In this document: positions 6,091-12,472 of the stretch, in pieces | Numbering within the stretch: the first letter of the stretch is position 1 | Layout of the letters: the number at the start of each line of letters is the position of its first letter | Notes under the pieces: model-generated | Seen by the model: the letters and a program-made list of their open reading frames with translations, nothing else | Database searches by the model: none | Told to the model about the DNA's origin: nothing | Assembly: GCA_002591705.1 (NCBI GenBank) | Contig: PAAB01000050.1 | Span: forward strand, 9,116 to 22,444 | DNA length: 13,329 nucleotides | From: Phycisphaerae bacterium | Lineage (GTDB): Bacteria > Planctomycetota > Phycisphaerae > Phycisphaerales > SM1A02 | Direction of reading: 5' to 3' | Translations under genes and position numbers: made by a program

Positions 6091-6870
6091 ATGGATACTC
6101 GAGACGACAACCCCACCCCGGCCTGGACGCCGGCGGACCTGAAGGACGATCCTCACCACGCGCCGGACAAGGCCGGCCGGGTCCGCCGCATGTTCGATGC
6201 CATCGCGGGGCGCTACGACCTCAACAATCGCGTGCACTCCTTCGGCCGTGACCAGTCCTGGCGGCGAAAAGCGGTCAAGATGGCGGACATCGGGCCCGCC
6301 GACCACGTCCTCGACGTCGCCTGCGGCACCGGCGACCTGACCTTCGCCCTCGCCAACCGGAATCCGACCTCGGTCCGGGGGATCGACTTCTCCGCCGGCA
6401 TGCTCGAGATCGCGGACCGCAAGGCACCCCGTCACGACGGTACCCCCGCGACGTTCACGCGTGGCGACGCCATGAACCTCGAGCTGCCCGACGAATCCTG
6501 CACCGTGGTCACCATCGCCTTCGGCATCCGGAACGTGACCGATCCCGCAGTGGCCATCGCCGAGTTCCATCGAGTCCTTGCCCCCGGTGGTCGACTGGTG
6601 ATCCTCGAGTTCAGCCAACCGTCGAATCCCCTGGTCCGCTTCGGAGCGGACCTCTACAACCATCGCATCATGCCTCTGACGGCGACGCTGCTGTCCGGCG
6701 ACCGCAGTGGCGCGTATCGCTACCTGCCCCGATCGATCGAATCATTCGCCACGGCCGGTGAGCTGGCTGCGATCGTCGACCGGGCGGGTTTCGAATCGGT
6801 GACCCAGCGGCCCCTGACCTTCGGGATCTGCACCCTGACCCACGGGATCAAGCCCGGGGCTTCTCGTTGA
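6091..6870 (+). CDS. ubiE: Demethylmenaquinone / 2-polyprenyl-6-methoxybenzoquinol methyltransferase
   Basis: A 259-residue class I SAM-dependent methyltransferase. The UbiE/MenG family signatures are all present: 'VRRMFDAIAGRYDLNNRV' (residues 31-48), SAM motif I 'VLDVACGTGDLT' (73-84), 'IDFSAGML' (98-105), the diagnostic 'IAFGIRNVTD' (142-151) and 'VLAPGGRLVILEFSQP' (162-177). It C-methylates the quinone ring in the last step of menaquinone biosynthesis (and, where present, a late ubiquinone step); menaquinone is the expected quinone for a planctomycete. There is an extra hydrophilic N-terminal segment of about 25 residues. Its last 23 bp overlap the 3' end of the convergent kinase gene. 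Confidence 0.96.
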   Translation: MDTRDDNPTPAWTPADLKDDPHHAPDKAGRVRRMFDAIAGRYDLNNRVHSFGRDQSWRRKAVKMADIGPADHVLDVACGTGDLTFALANRNPTSVRGIDFSAGMLEIADRKAPRHDGTPATFTRGDAMNLELPDESCTVVTIAFGIRNVTDPAVAIAEFHRVLAPGGRLVILEFSQPSNPLVRFGADLYNHRIMPLTATLLSGDRSGAYRYLPRSIESFATAGELAAIVDRAGFESVTQRPLTFGICTLTHGIKPGASR

Positions 6871-8200
6871 TGAATCGAAGCTGGATCTGGTGCCGAACGC
6901 CCTCGGGCTCGTAGCGGAACTCGATCGATCCACCCAGTTCGTGCGTGACGAACCCCTCGATGAGTCCGGTTCCGGTTCCGGGCGAGACCTCGCCGCTCAA
7001 GGTCGGACCACCGGATTCCCTCCAGTAGATCGACAGTCGCCGTGCACCGTCCGGATCGACCTCGGGAGTGGACCAGAGTACGTGCACGACGCCGCCATCG
7101 GACCACGCCCCGTACTTCAGTGAGTTCGCCATCAGTTCCTGGAAGACCATGCCGCACGCGGTGGCCTGCTGCGGCGGCACCAGCACCGCCGGATTCTGTT
7201 CCATCTCCAGGGTGCCCTTGGCCCCCGGTGGAACCAGCAGCCGGATCATGGTGGACAGATCGATCGGATCCCAATGCTCCTGGGACAGCATGGAATGCAC
7301 CACCGACATGGCGTGCACCCGCCCCCGGATCGACTCGGCAAAGTCCTCGATGCCCGAGCAGTTCTGCTGACTCAGGGTGATGAGCGAAGCGAGACCGGCA
7401 AGATTGTTCCGCACCCGGTGATCCAGTTCACGAAACAGCATGCGCTGGGAATCGCTCGACTGGGTCAGTTCCTCCGAAAGTCCCTGCAGGCTCTGGATCT
7501 GCTCGGACACCCGGACCCGCATGGATTCCATGGCATCCGCGAGATGGCCGAACTCCGTCTGCGAATCGACCATGATGGGGGAGTGGAGATCCCCGCCGGC
7601 CAGTCGTGCGGCCTGCTCATCCAGGCTCTTCAGCGGTCGTCCGATCACGCGATTGAGCACGTAGACCAGGGACGTGCTGACGAAGAGAAAGGACAACCCG
7701 AGACCGAAGGAGATCCAGATGATCTGATTCCAGGTCGCGGAATCGATGTGATCCCGGGAGAACCCGACGGCGATCTCCGCCAACTGGATGGGATTGGGAT
7801 CCTCGATCTCGACGGGCGTGAAGAAAACCACGAAACCGTCGAGATCCCCATCGATCCACTTCGCGAGGGCTTCACGTTCACCGACCGACACCTCGGCGCC
7901 GACCGAGGTCGGCATCCTGCTGTCGAGCTGGCAGAAGACGATGTCGGGGTGGGTCTCCACGATCGCCTGCAGACGGGCCTGGATGGTGGGAAAGTCGTTC
8001 GAGAGCAGGGGGTCGATGACGGCCGCCGTGGCCACGGAGCCGATCACGTCGCCCTCCAGAGCCACCTGCTGCTCGGCCGCGCTCCGGACGATCCACACCA
8101 GGAAGAGCAGGGCCCCCAGCATCGAGATCAGAACCCAGATGACGATCACCGCGGAGAGATTGATCAGAAGGCTGGACTTGATGCGGGGAGATGCGTTCAT
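6848..8200 (-). CDS. Membrane-bound HWE/HisKA_2-type sensor histidine kinase
   Basis: A 450-residue protein. A transmembrane helix at about residues 11-38 is followed by a periplasmic sensor domain of roughly 120 residues, a second helix (about 160-183), a HAMP linker (about 184-237), a short coiled-coil, and the phosphoacceptor region 'FRELDHRVRNNLAGLASLI' with His261. The HRVRNN form belongs to the HisKA_2/HWE group rather than classical HisKA. The ATPase domain has its N-box at 'VFQELMANSLKYGA' (352-365) and a G-box at 'GTGTGLIEGFVTHELGG' (408-424). No response regulator or output gene lies in the window. The ATG overlaps the stop of the upstream metallopeptidase gene (ATGA, 8197-8200), so the two are probably coupled. 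Related kinases act in stress and light signalling, but the stimulus here is unknown. Confidence 0.92.
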   Translation of the reverse strand: MNASPRIKSSLLINLSAVIVIWVLISMLGALLFLVWIVRSAAEQQVALEGDVIGSVATAAVIDPLLSNDFPTIQARLQAIVETHPDIVFCQLDSRMPTSVGAEVSVGEREALAKWIDGDLDGFVVFFTPVEIEDPNPIQLAEIAVGFSRDHIDSATWNQIIWISFGLGLSFLFVSTSLVYVLNRVIGRPLKSLDEQAARLAGGDLHSPIMVDSQTEFGHLADAMESMRVRVSEQIQSLQGLSEELTQSSDSQRMLFRELDHRVRNNLAGLASLITLSQQNCSGIEDFAESIRGRVHAMSVVHSMLSQEHWDPIDLSTMIRLLVPPGAKGTLEMEQNPAVLVPPQQATACGMVFQELMANSLKYGAWSDGGVVHVLWSTPEVDPDGARRLSIYWRESGGPTLSGEVSPGTGTGLIEGFVTHELGGSIEFRYEPEGVRHQIQLRFINEKPRA

Positions 8201-9057
8201 GTGCCGGGCTCTTCCGGCGGGCGGTACCAGGTGGACTCCATGAGCGCGTGACCGCGGGGATCGGCCTGCTGCAGTTCAGCACGGACGAAGGGATGGAAGT
8301 CGTTGGTGCCGAAGTAGGCCTCCGTCGTCTCGGCGAAGTACTCCTTGTCGTTGGTGAGCGCATAGTGCCGACGGGGTGCGCCGCTGGCGTGGAGAACTCG
8401 ATCGAAGTCTCCGGCGTCGACCCGAGCCCGCCACGCCGCATTGATTCCGGAGTGCTCGGGGCCGAGAACCTGGTAGTGGTAGGCGTGGGCGAGTTCGTGC
8501 AGGACCATCCACGGCTGCGTACGGGTCCATTCGAGGAAGGCCTCCGCGTTGCCGACCTCCACGGTTCCCGCCTTGGCCGGGTTGTAGCCGTTGGCGGTCA
8601 GCCACGCCGGAGAGATGTGGTAGCACATGCACTGGGTCCAAGGCGTATCCTTTTCGACCCAGATTTCGACGCCACGAAGATCCTCCAGGGCGGGGGACGG
8701 AATCACACGACCGATTCGGTACAGATGATCGTCGAGCAGCGCCAGGGTCCGGCGTTCGAGCTCAGGATCGGAAATGAGATCCGGACTGACGAGCACGGTC
8801 CATCCATGCATCGATTGGGACCGGTAGGAACTCTTCTCGTGAATGCGTCCCCGGGGCTCCTCGACGGAGGCGGGCACCTCGTCTCCGACGGGATCGAGCT
8901 GCCCGGGGGTCGTCACACATCCGGTGCACAGCACCGGGGCGAGCGCGACCGCCACGAAGGATGCGTAGTTCCTCATGAACATCATCATGCACCGAATACC
9001 CGCTGGAGTCCACGACGACCCGTGAGCCGGCCCGCTTCCCGCTTCAGCACGGCCCAT
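8197..9057 (-). CDS. Lipoprotein zinc metallopeptidase (HELAH, zincin fold)
   Basis: A 286-residue protein if started at the ATG at 9057. A hydrophobic signal 'FVAVALAPVLCTGC' points to export, with a CTGC lipobox at Cys47 (the -3 Cys is atypical). The mature part has 'MVLHELAHAYHYQVLG' with zinc ligands His187 and His191 and catalytic Glu188, and downstream 'EYFAETTEAYFGTNDFHPF', where a Glu is the probable third ligand. HExxH followed by an EYFAE-TEAYFG segment resembles secreted proteins related to the anthrax lethal-factor-type zincins; substrate unknown. The start is ambiguous: ATGs at 8988, 8982 and 8976 would give a tidier signal peptide, but only 9057 has a promoter-like TATTAT 5 nt upstream, matching the leaderless pattern seen elsewhere. 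It is the first gene of an operon with the sensor kinase. Confidence 0.88.
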   Translation of the reverse strand: MGRAEAGSGPAHGSSWTPAGIRCMMMFMRNYASFVAVALAPVLCTGCVTTPGQLDPVGDEVPASVEEPRGRIHEKSSYRSQSMHGWTVLVSPDLISDPELERRTLALLDDHLYRIGRVIPSPALEDLRGVEIWVEKDTPWTQCMCYHISPAWLTANGYNPAKAGTVEVGNAEAFLEWTRTQPWMVLHELAHAYHYQVLGPEHSGINAAWRARVDAGDFDRVLHASGAPRRHYALTNDKEYFAETTEAYFGTNDFHPFVRAELQQADPRGHALMESTWYRPPEEPGT

Positions 9058-9062
9058 TTAAC

Positions 9063-9076
9063 ATAATATGCATTAT
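9063..9076 (-). promoter_or_regulatory. AT-rich inverted repeat with TATTAT -10 for the peptidase-kinase operon
   Basis: ATAAT-ATGC-ATTAT is an inverted repeat in the only strongly AT-rich patch of the 79-bp gap after the glycosyltransferase. On the minus strand it provides TATTAT (9068-9063), the best -10 hexamer in the window, ending 5 nt before the ATG at 9057. The symmetry could also be an operator. No clear -35 is seen, and no terminator for the preceding glycosyltransferase gene. Confidence 0.5.
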
Positions 9077-9135
9077 CGGCGATGCAGCCTGTGGTTCATG
9101 CAGAGGGTCTGAATGCCTCGCGGGTGGACATCCGG

Positions 9136-10275
9136 TCATTCGGACGATTTGAACGCGTCGCGGATGACCTCCTCCATCCTCCGGACCGCACACTCCGCAC
9201 GGCACGGGATCAGATGCCGTCGGACCGCTTCCGTCACCTTCCGTGGATCCGGTGGCTGCTCGAACGGCGACAGCCCCGTCATTCCCTCGGGTACCAGCTC
9301 CGGATAGCTCAGTCGATCCGGCAGCCACGGCAGGCATCCCATCCACATGGCCTCGACCACGGCCATCCCGAAGAACTCGTGGGCAGCCGTCGAAAGGACC
9401 CAGTCGCACGAGGCAAGCATCTCCAGGTATCCATCCCGATCCCGGATGCGACCGCAATGCAGGATGTCGTCCTCAAACTCCTTCATGAAGATCCGCAGCG
9501 GTTCCGGGACCTCTCTGAACTGTTCGCCCAGGAGCACCCACTTCAGCGGTGAACGATCCCTGGCATCCCTGGCCACCCGCAGCAGTTCCCCGGGCCCCTT
9601 GTCGTGCTCCCAACGATGTGGCCAGACGACCACCGGAGCGTTATGTAAAACTCTCGTCCGCCCCGGTGTCGGCACGTCAGTCGCACCAGGCAGTTCCACC
9701 GGTGGCCAGATCACCGTGCAACGTTCGCGAAGGTCTCTCCCCACGTGTTTCAGTGCTGACTCCGGCGACCGACCGGCTACTTGCCCGATGCCATCCAGAA
9801 ACGAATCACGGTTCCATCGGCTGTTGAACATGACCACATCCGCAGCCAACATGCTCATCAGATTGGTGACCGGATACTGGAGGTCCCGATCCGCCGGGGC
9901 GTCCACACCCTGCACCGGGTACACCAGCTGATTCTCATGCATGTACAGAACCGTCACCGCCGATCTCCACGACCGGGGGAGCTGGGCCACGACGTCGCCG
10001 AGACTCACCAGCGAGGTCGCGAAGATCACGTCGGGACTCCAGTCCCCCCACTTCCCCTCGTCGACCTGCGATCGAACCCGGCCGGCAAGTTCCGCAGCCC
10101 CCGTTCGCATACGCCACTTCCAACCCCGGCCGGGCAGCGTGATCCACTTCCAATCCAACTGACAATGGTTCTCAATAGCGACTCTGGTCTGCCGGTGCGA
10201 ACCGGCATCGAACGACTCGAGGGCAAGCACCCGCAGACGGCCTCGATCATGTTTCATTTGTGTACCATGATCCAT
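9136..10275 (-). CDS. GTDC1/QTMAN-family GT-B glycosyltransferase (DUF3524-type N-domain)
   Basis: A 379-residue soluble two-domain glycosyltransferase with no signal peptide or membrane segment. The N-terminal domain carries GTDC1/DUF3524 signatures: 'LALESFDAGSHRQ' (residues 17-29), 'TLPGRGWKWRMRT' (46-58), 'YMHENQLVYPVQG' (111-123), 'RDLQYP' and 'AADVVMFNSRWNRDSFL' (144-160). The C-terminal domain has 'VVWPHRWEHDKGP' (216-228) and the donor-site 'HEFFGMAVVEAMWMGC' (299-314). These align segment by segment with what I remember of human GTDC1, now known as the tRNA-queuosine alpha-mannosyltransferase (QTMAN). A tRNA-Q glycosyltransferase is the leading hypothesis, but the acceptor in bacteria cannot be read from sequence. 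The start could also be the ATG at 10257. The ATG at 10275 overlaps the divergent Fur-family start. Confidence 0.92.
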   Translation of the reverse strand: MDHGTQMKHDRGRLRVLALESFDAGSHRQTRVAIENHCQLDWKWITLPGRGWKWRMRTGAAELAGRVRSQVDEGKWGDWSPDVIFATSLVSLGDVVAQLPRSWRSAVTVLYMHENQLVYPVQGVDAPADRDLQYPVTNLMSMLAADVVMFNSRWNRDSFLDGIGQVAGRSPESALKHVGRDLRERCTVIWPPVELPGATDVPTPGRTRVLHNAPVVVWPHRWEHDKGPGELLRVARDARDRSPLKWVLLGEQFREVPEPLRIFMKEFEDDILHCGRIRDRDGYLEMLASCDWVLSTAAHEFFGMAVVEAMWMGCLPWLPDRLSYPELVPEGMTGLSPFEQPPDPRKVTEAVRRHLIPCRAECAVRRMEEVIRDAFKSSE

Positions 10276-10289
10276 GATGATGAATGCTA
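10263..10289. promoter_or_regulatory. Interlocked divergent -10 elements at the glycosyltransferase/Fur-family start codons
   Basis: TACCAT (10263-10268, plus strand) ends 5 nt before the Fur-family ATG and lies inside the glycosyltransferase coding region. TAGCAT (10289-10284, minus strand) ends 8 nt before the glycosyltransferase ATG and lies inside the Fur-family coding region. The two ATGs overlap by 2 bp, so the intergenic region has negative length and transcription in the two directions should interfere. Confidence 0.45.
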
Positions 10290-10765
10290 ACGGCTCCCCG
10301 CAAGATGTACCTCCCGACGGTTCCCTTCAGATGGCTCCGCTGTGCGCGATCTTCCGCCGCCATCTCAAGGAACAGAATCTGAAGTACACCCCCGAACGCG
10401 CCGACATCCTGAATGCGATCCTGGAGGCCGATGACGTGTTCGAGGCCGATTCACTGATGCAACGCATGCAGGATCAGGGCCAGCGGGTCTCGAAGGCGAC
10501 GGTGTACCGGACCCTCAAGCTGCTCCAGGAAGCGGGAATCATCAACCAGGCCCTCTTCGATGCCAAGCAGTCGCATTACCAGCTGGTCTACGGAAGACAG
10601 CCTTCGGACTACATGGTGTGCGTCCAGACCGGAAAGTACATCCGCATCAGCAGCGATGAACTCATCGAGATCCGAAACCGCATCTGCCGCGAATACGGAT
10701 GGGAGCCCGTCGGCCACCGATTCCAGGTGTACGGCATCGCACCCGACGATCCGGCTGACGACTGA
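10274..10765 (+). CDS. Fur-family transcriptional regulator with degenerate metal sites
   Basis: A 163-residue protein with the Fur winged-helix domain: 'LKYTPERADILNAIL' (residues 36-50) and the recognition helix 'VSKATVYRTLKLLQEAGII' (72-90). The dimerisation/metal domain is altered. Where Fur has HHDHLICxxCG there is PSDYMVCVQTG (110-120), so the regulatory histidines are lost and the structural CxxC is reduced to Cys116/Thr119. The glutamate of the usual 'FEL' is Gln103. Asp112, the 'SSDELIE' acidic segment and His148 in 'GHRFQVYG' remain. Family members act as metal- or peroxide-dependent dimeric repressors; this one may bind metal differently or not at all. Three consecutive ATGs open the gene. 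It ends 1 nt from the convergent tsaE. What it controls is unknown; its own promoter and the glycosyltransferase are obvious candidates. Confidence 0.92.
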   Translation: MMMNANGSPQDVPPDGSLQMAPLCAIFRRHLKEQNLKYTPERADILNAILEADDVFEADSLMQRMQDQGQRVSKATVYRTLKLLQEAGIINQALFDAKQSHYQLVYGRQPSDYMVCVQTGKYIRISSDELIEIRNRICREYGWEPVGHRFQVYGIAPDDPADD

Positions 10766-10766
10766 C

Positions 10767-11234
10767 TCAGCCCCCCAGCACCGCTTCGAACCGATCGGAA
10801 TCATCTTCGGACGATCGGACTTCGATGTCGCGCTGCTGCGGACCGACGTGTCGCAACAGCATCCGAATCGTTCCGTCGCCAACCGCCGCGGCGATGCGCT
10901 GCGGCCACTCGCAGACCACGATGCCCTGTGGATCGTCGACGATCGCATCCCACGCAATCGTCTCGAGCTCCTCCACCCCGCTCAGGCGATAGGCGTCGAT
11001 GTGATACAGCGTGCCACCGGGAAACTCGTGCTCATGCACAATGGTGAAGGTCGGACTGGATATTTCACGGTGGTCGATACCGAGACCGGATGCCAGTCCA
11101 CGCACCAATGACGTCTTTCCGGCGCCCAGCTCGCCCTCCAGAAGCACCACGTCTCCGGACGCGAGGGCACGGGCCAGTCGTTCGCCCAGCTCGAACGTCG
11201 CCCGTTCGGAATCGGATTCGAGAATGTGATTCAT
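10767..11234 (-). CDS. tsaE: tRNA threonylcarbamoyladenosine biosynthesis ATPase TsaE
   Basis: A 155-residue P-loop protein of normal family length. It shows the TsaE Walker A motif 'GELGAGKTS' (residues 34-42), the switch-like 'ISSPTFTIVHEHE' (58-70), 'LYHIDAYRL' (76-84) and the C-terminal 'VVCEWPQRI' (106-114) with conserved Glu109-Trp110. TsaE powers the TsaB-TsaD complex that makes t6A37 on ANN-decoding tRNAs, an essential cytosolic modification. The ATG overlaps the stop of thiL as ATGA, so it is translated from the thiL mRNA. tsaB and tsaD are not nearby. Confidence 0.96.
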   Translation of the reverse strand: MNHILESDSERATFELGERLARALASGDVVLLEGELGAGKTSLVRGLASGLGIDHREISSPTFTIVHEHEFPGGTLYHIDAYRLSGVEELETIAWDAIVDDPQGIVVCEWPQRIAAAVGDGTIRMLLRHVGPQQRDIEVRSSEDDSDRFEAVLGG

Positions 11235-12178
11235 CCCCGGTGCTCCCAGCCCAGTGAAGCGATGTCATGCCGAACGCCCTCCGCGACCACCACCACCGCC
11301 GCCGAGGATTCGTGATCCGGACGGGGCACCACCCGGCCGACGGGTGTGAATCGACAGTCGAGCAGCTGCTCGGGGAGGTCCGACCCGTCGACCAGGCACA
11401 GCAGCTCGTGATCCTCTCCGTCCGAGACCGCGGCACGCCAGTCGACCCCGTCGTGCTTCGGAATGCATTCCGCATCGACCTCGATTTGCAGCGATGGATC
11501 CGGCTCGAGCATTCGGGCCGCATCGATCCCGAGCCCGTCGCTCAGATCGATCATGGCGTGCAGACGCTCGCCCAGCACCGCGCGGAGCATGATCGACTCG
11601 CCGATTCTCGGTTGAAAGGTCAGATGGCGACCGGAAGCGAGCGATCCGCCGAGCTGTCCGGTCACACAGACCAGATCACCTTCCTTTGCGCCGAAGCGGG
11701 AGACCACACCAAGTCCCGTTGCTTCGTCCATGACGGTGACGGAACACGTCAGCGGGTGCGATTCGTTCCTGTGAACGGAGAGATCACCACCGACGATTGG
11801 CGCGTGAAATCGATCGCCGGTCGCACGCATCGCTTCGAACAGGTCCATGGCCTCGTCCTCCGACATGCCCGGGGGAAGGACCGCGGAGACGAGACTGGCG
11901 ACGGGACGTCCCGCCATCGCCGCAACATCGCTGAGACATCGTGCCATCGCCTTGTAGCCGATTGCAACCAGTTCGGCGGTGGAACGATCGAAGTGGACCC
12001 CTTCCACGACCTGATCAACCGCCAGCAGGACCCCCCCACCACCACCGGATCGATCCGACGGGAACTTCCACCCCTCGGGGCGAAGCAGTGCCATGTCGTC
12101 ACCGGGACCGATGACCACGCCCGGTCCCATTTCGGTGGAGCCCTTGAATATCCGCTGAAGGACGGCCTGCTCGTTCAT
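11231..12178 (-). CDS. thiL: Thiamine-monophosphate kinase ThiL
   Basis: A 315-residue member of the PurM/AIR synthetase-like superfamily. Characteristic motifs are 'GPGDDMALL' (N-terminal metal/phosphate site), 'VDQVVEGVHFD', 'IGYKAMARCLSDVAAM', 'IVGGDLS', 'GQLGGSLASG', 'MIDLSDGLGIDAARML' and 'SDGEDHELL'. It phosphorylates thiamine monophosphate to thiamine pyrophosphate with ATP, the last step of TPP synthesis. It is the first gene of a thiL-tsaE unit. The start is supported by a TAGACT hexamer ending 9 nt upstream and the absence of another reasonable ATG; no Shine-Dalgarno is visible. A glycine-rich insert (GGGGG) lies before 'VLLAVDQ'. I found no TPP riboswitch upstream. Confidence 0.96.
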   Translation of the reverse strand: MNEQAVLQRIFKGSTEMGPGVVIGPGDDMALLRPEGWKFPSDRSGGGGGVLLAVDQVVEGVHFDRSTAELVAIGYKAMARCLSDVAAMAGRPVASLVSAVLPPGMSEDEAMDLFEAMRATGDRFHAPIVGGDLSVHRNESHPLTCSVTVMDEATGLGVVSRFGAKEGDLVCVTGQLGGSLASGRHLTFQPRIGESIMLRAVLGERLHAMIDLSDGLGIDAARMLEPDPSLQIEVDAECIPKHDGVDWRAAVSDGEDHELLCLVDGSDLPEQLLDCRFTPVGRVVPRPDHESSAAVVVVAEGVRHDIASLGWEHRG

Positions 12179-12187
12179 CGTGGCGAG

Positions 12188-12193
12188 AGTCTA
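12188..12193 (-). promoter_or_regulatory. Candidate -10 (TAGACT) of thiL-tsaE
   Basis: On the minus strand TAGACT, the same hexamer as upstream of the aminotransferase, ends 9 nt before the thiL ATG. No -35 resembling TTGACA lies 16-18 nt upstream. Confidence 0.4.
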
Positions 12194-12249
12194 CCCCGGC
12201 TCATGCACGTTTTTGGAGCATGAACCCCTCTCCGATGTCCAGAACCCGT

Positions 12250-12464
12250 ATTCATCATTCAAAAAACCATGCAATCCCTGGCTTCACCGGAACCCCGGCC
12301 GCGGTGCGGACGTATCTGAATGGTGGATCGAGGGGTCCTCTCCTCCCCCCTCCTTCCCGGAACACCCTCCTCCGACCGGGTACGAGCACGTCCCGGTCGC
12401 ATGAACCATCTGTTTCTTTTCTCCCCCAACACTCCGGCTCCACCCGAGCCGGAGTGTTGTTTTT
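12250..12464 (+). ncRNA. Candidate small structured RNA ending at an orphan terminator
   Basis: The 294-nt gap between waaA and thiL holds no credible protein gene but has plus-strand structure. CCGG-AACC-CCGG could form at 12287-12298. GAGGGG/CCCCTC (12330-12335 with 12347-12352) closes a loop reading TCCTCTCCTCC. CGACCGGG/CCCGGTCG (12373-12380 with 12392-12399) forms an 8-bp stem. The terminator at 12427-12464 follows. No plus-strand gene precedes this terminator before the Fur-family gene, which ends 1.7 kb away. A possible -10 is TATTCA at 12249-12254, with no good -35. The CU-rich loop could pair with GGAGG Shine-Dalgarno sequences. All of this is inference from structure; it could instead be untranslated leader of a waaA-thiL transcript read on the other strand. 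Confidence 0.3.
12427..12464 (+). terminator. Strong intrinsic terminator, plus-strand orientation
   Basis: CAACACTCCGGCTC (12427-12440) pairs perfectly with GAGCCGGAGTGTTG (12446-12459), a 14-bp GC-rich stem around the 5-nt loop CACCC, followed by TTTTT (12460-12464). On the minus strand the hairpin is preceded by A and followed by GGGGGAG, with no U tract, so it should terminate plus-strand transcripts; it may only weakly affect waaA transcripts. Confidence 0.85.
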
Positions 12465-12472
12465 CCCCGACC

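Noticed and set aside
7274..9066. Long plus-strand open frames antisense to the kinase and metallopeptidase genes
   Set aside because: They mirror strong minus-strand genes with clear domains; in GC-rich DNA such shadow frames are expected and they contain no recognisable motif.
12179..12472. TPP riboswitch upstream of thiL
   Set aside because: Neither strand shows the CUGAGA box or the downstream ACCUGAUCUGGxUAAUxCCAGC-type segment; the only resemblance is short G-rich stretches.
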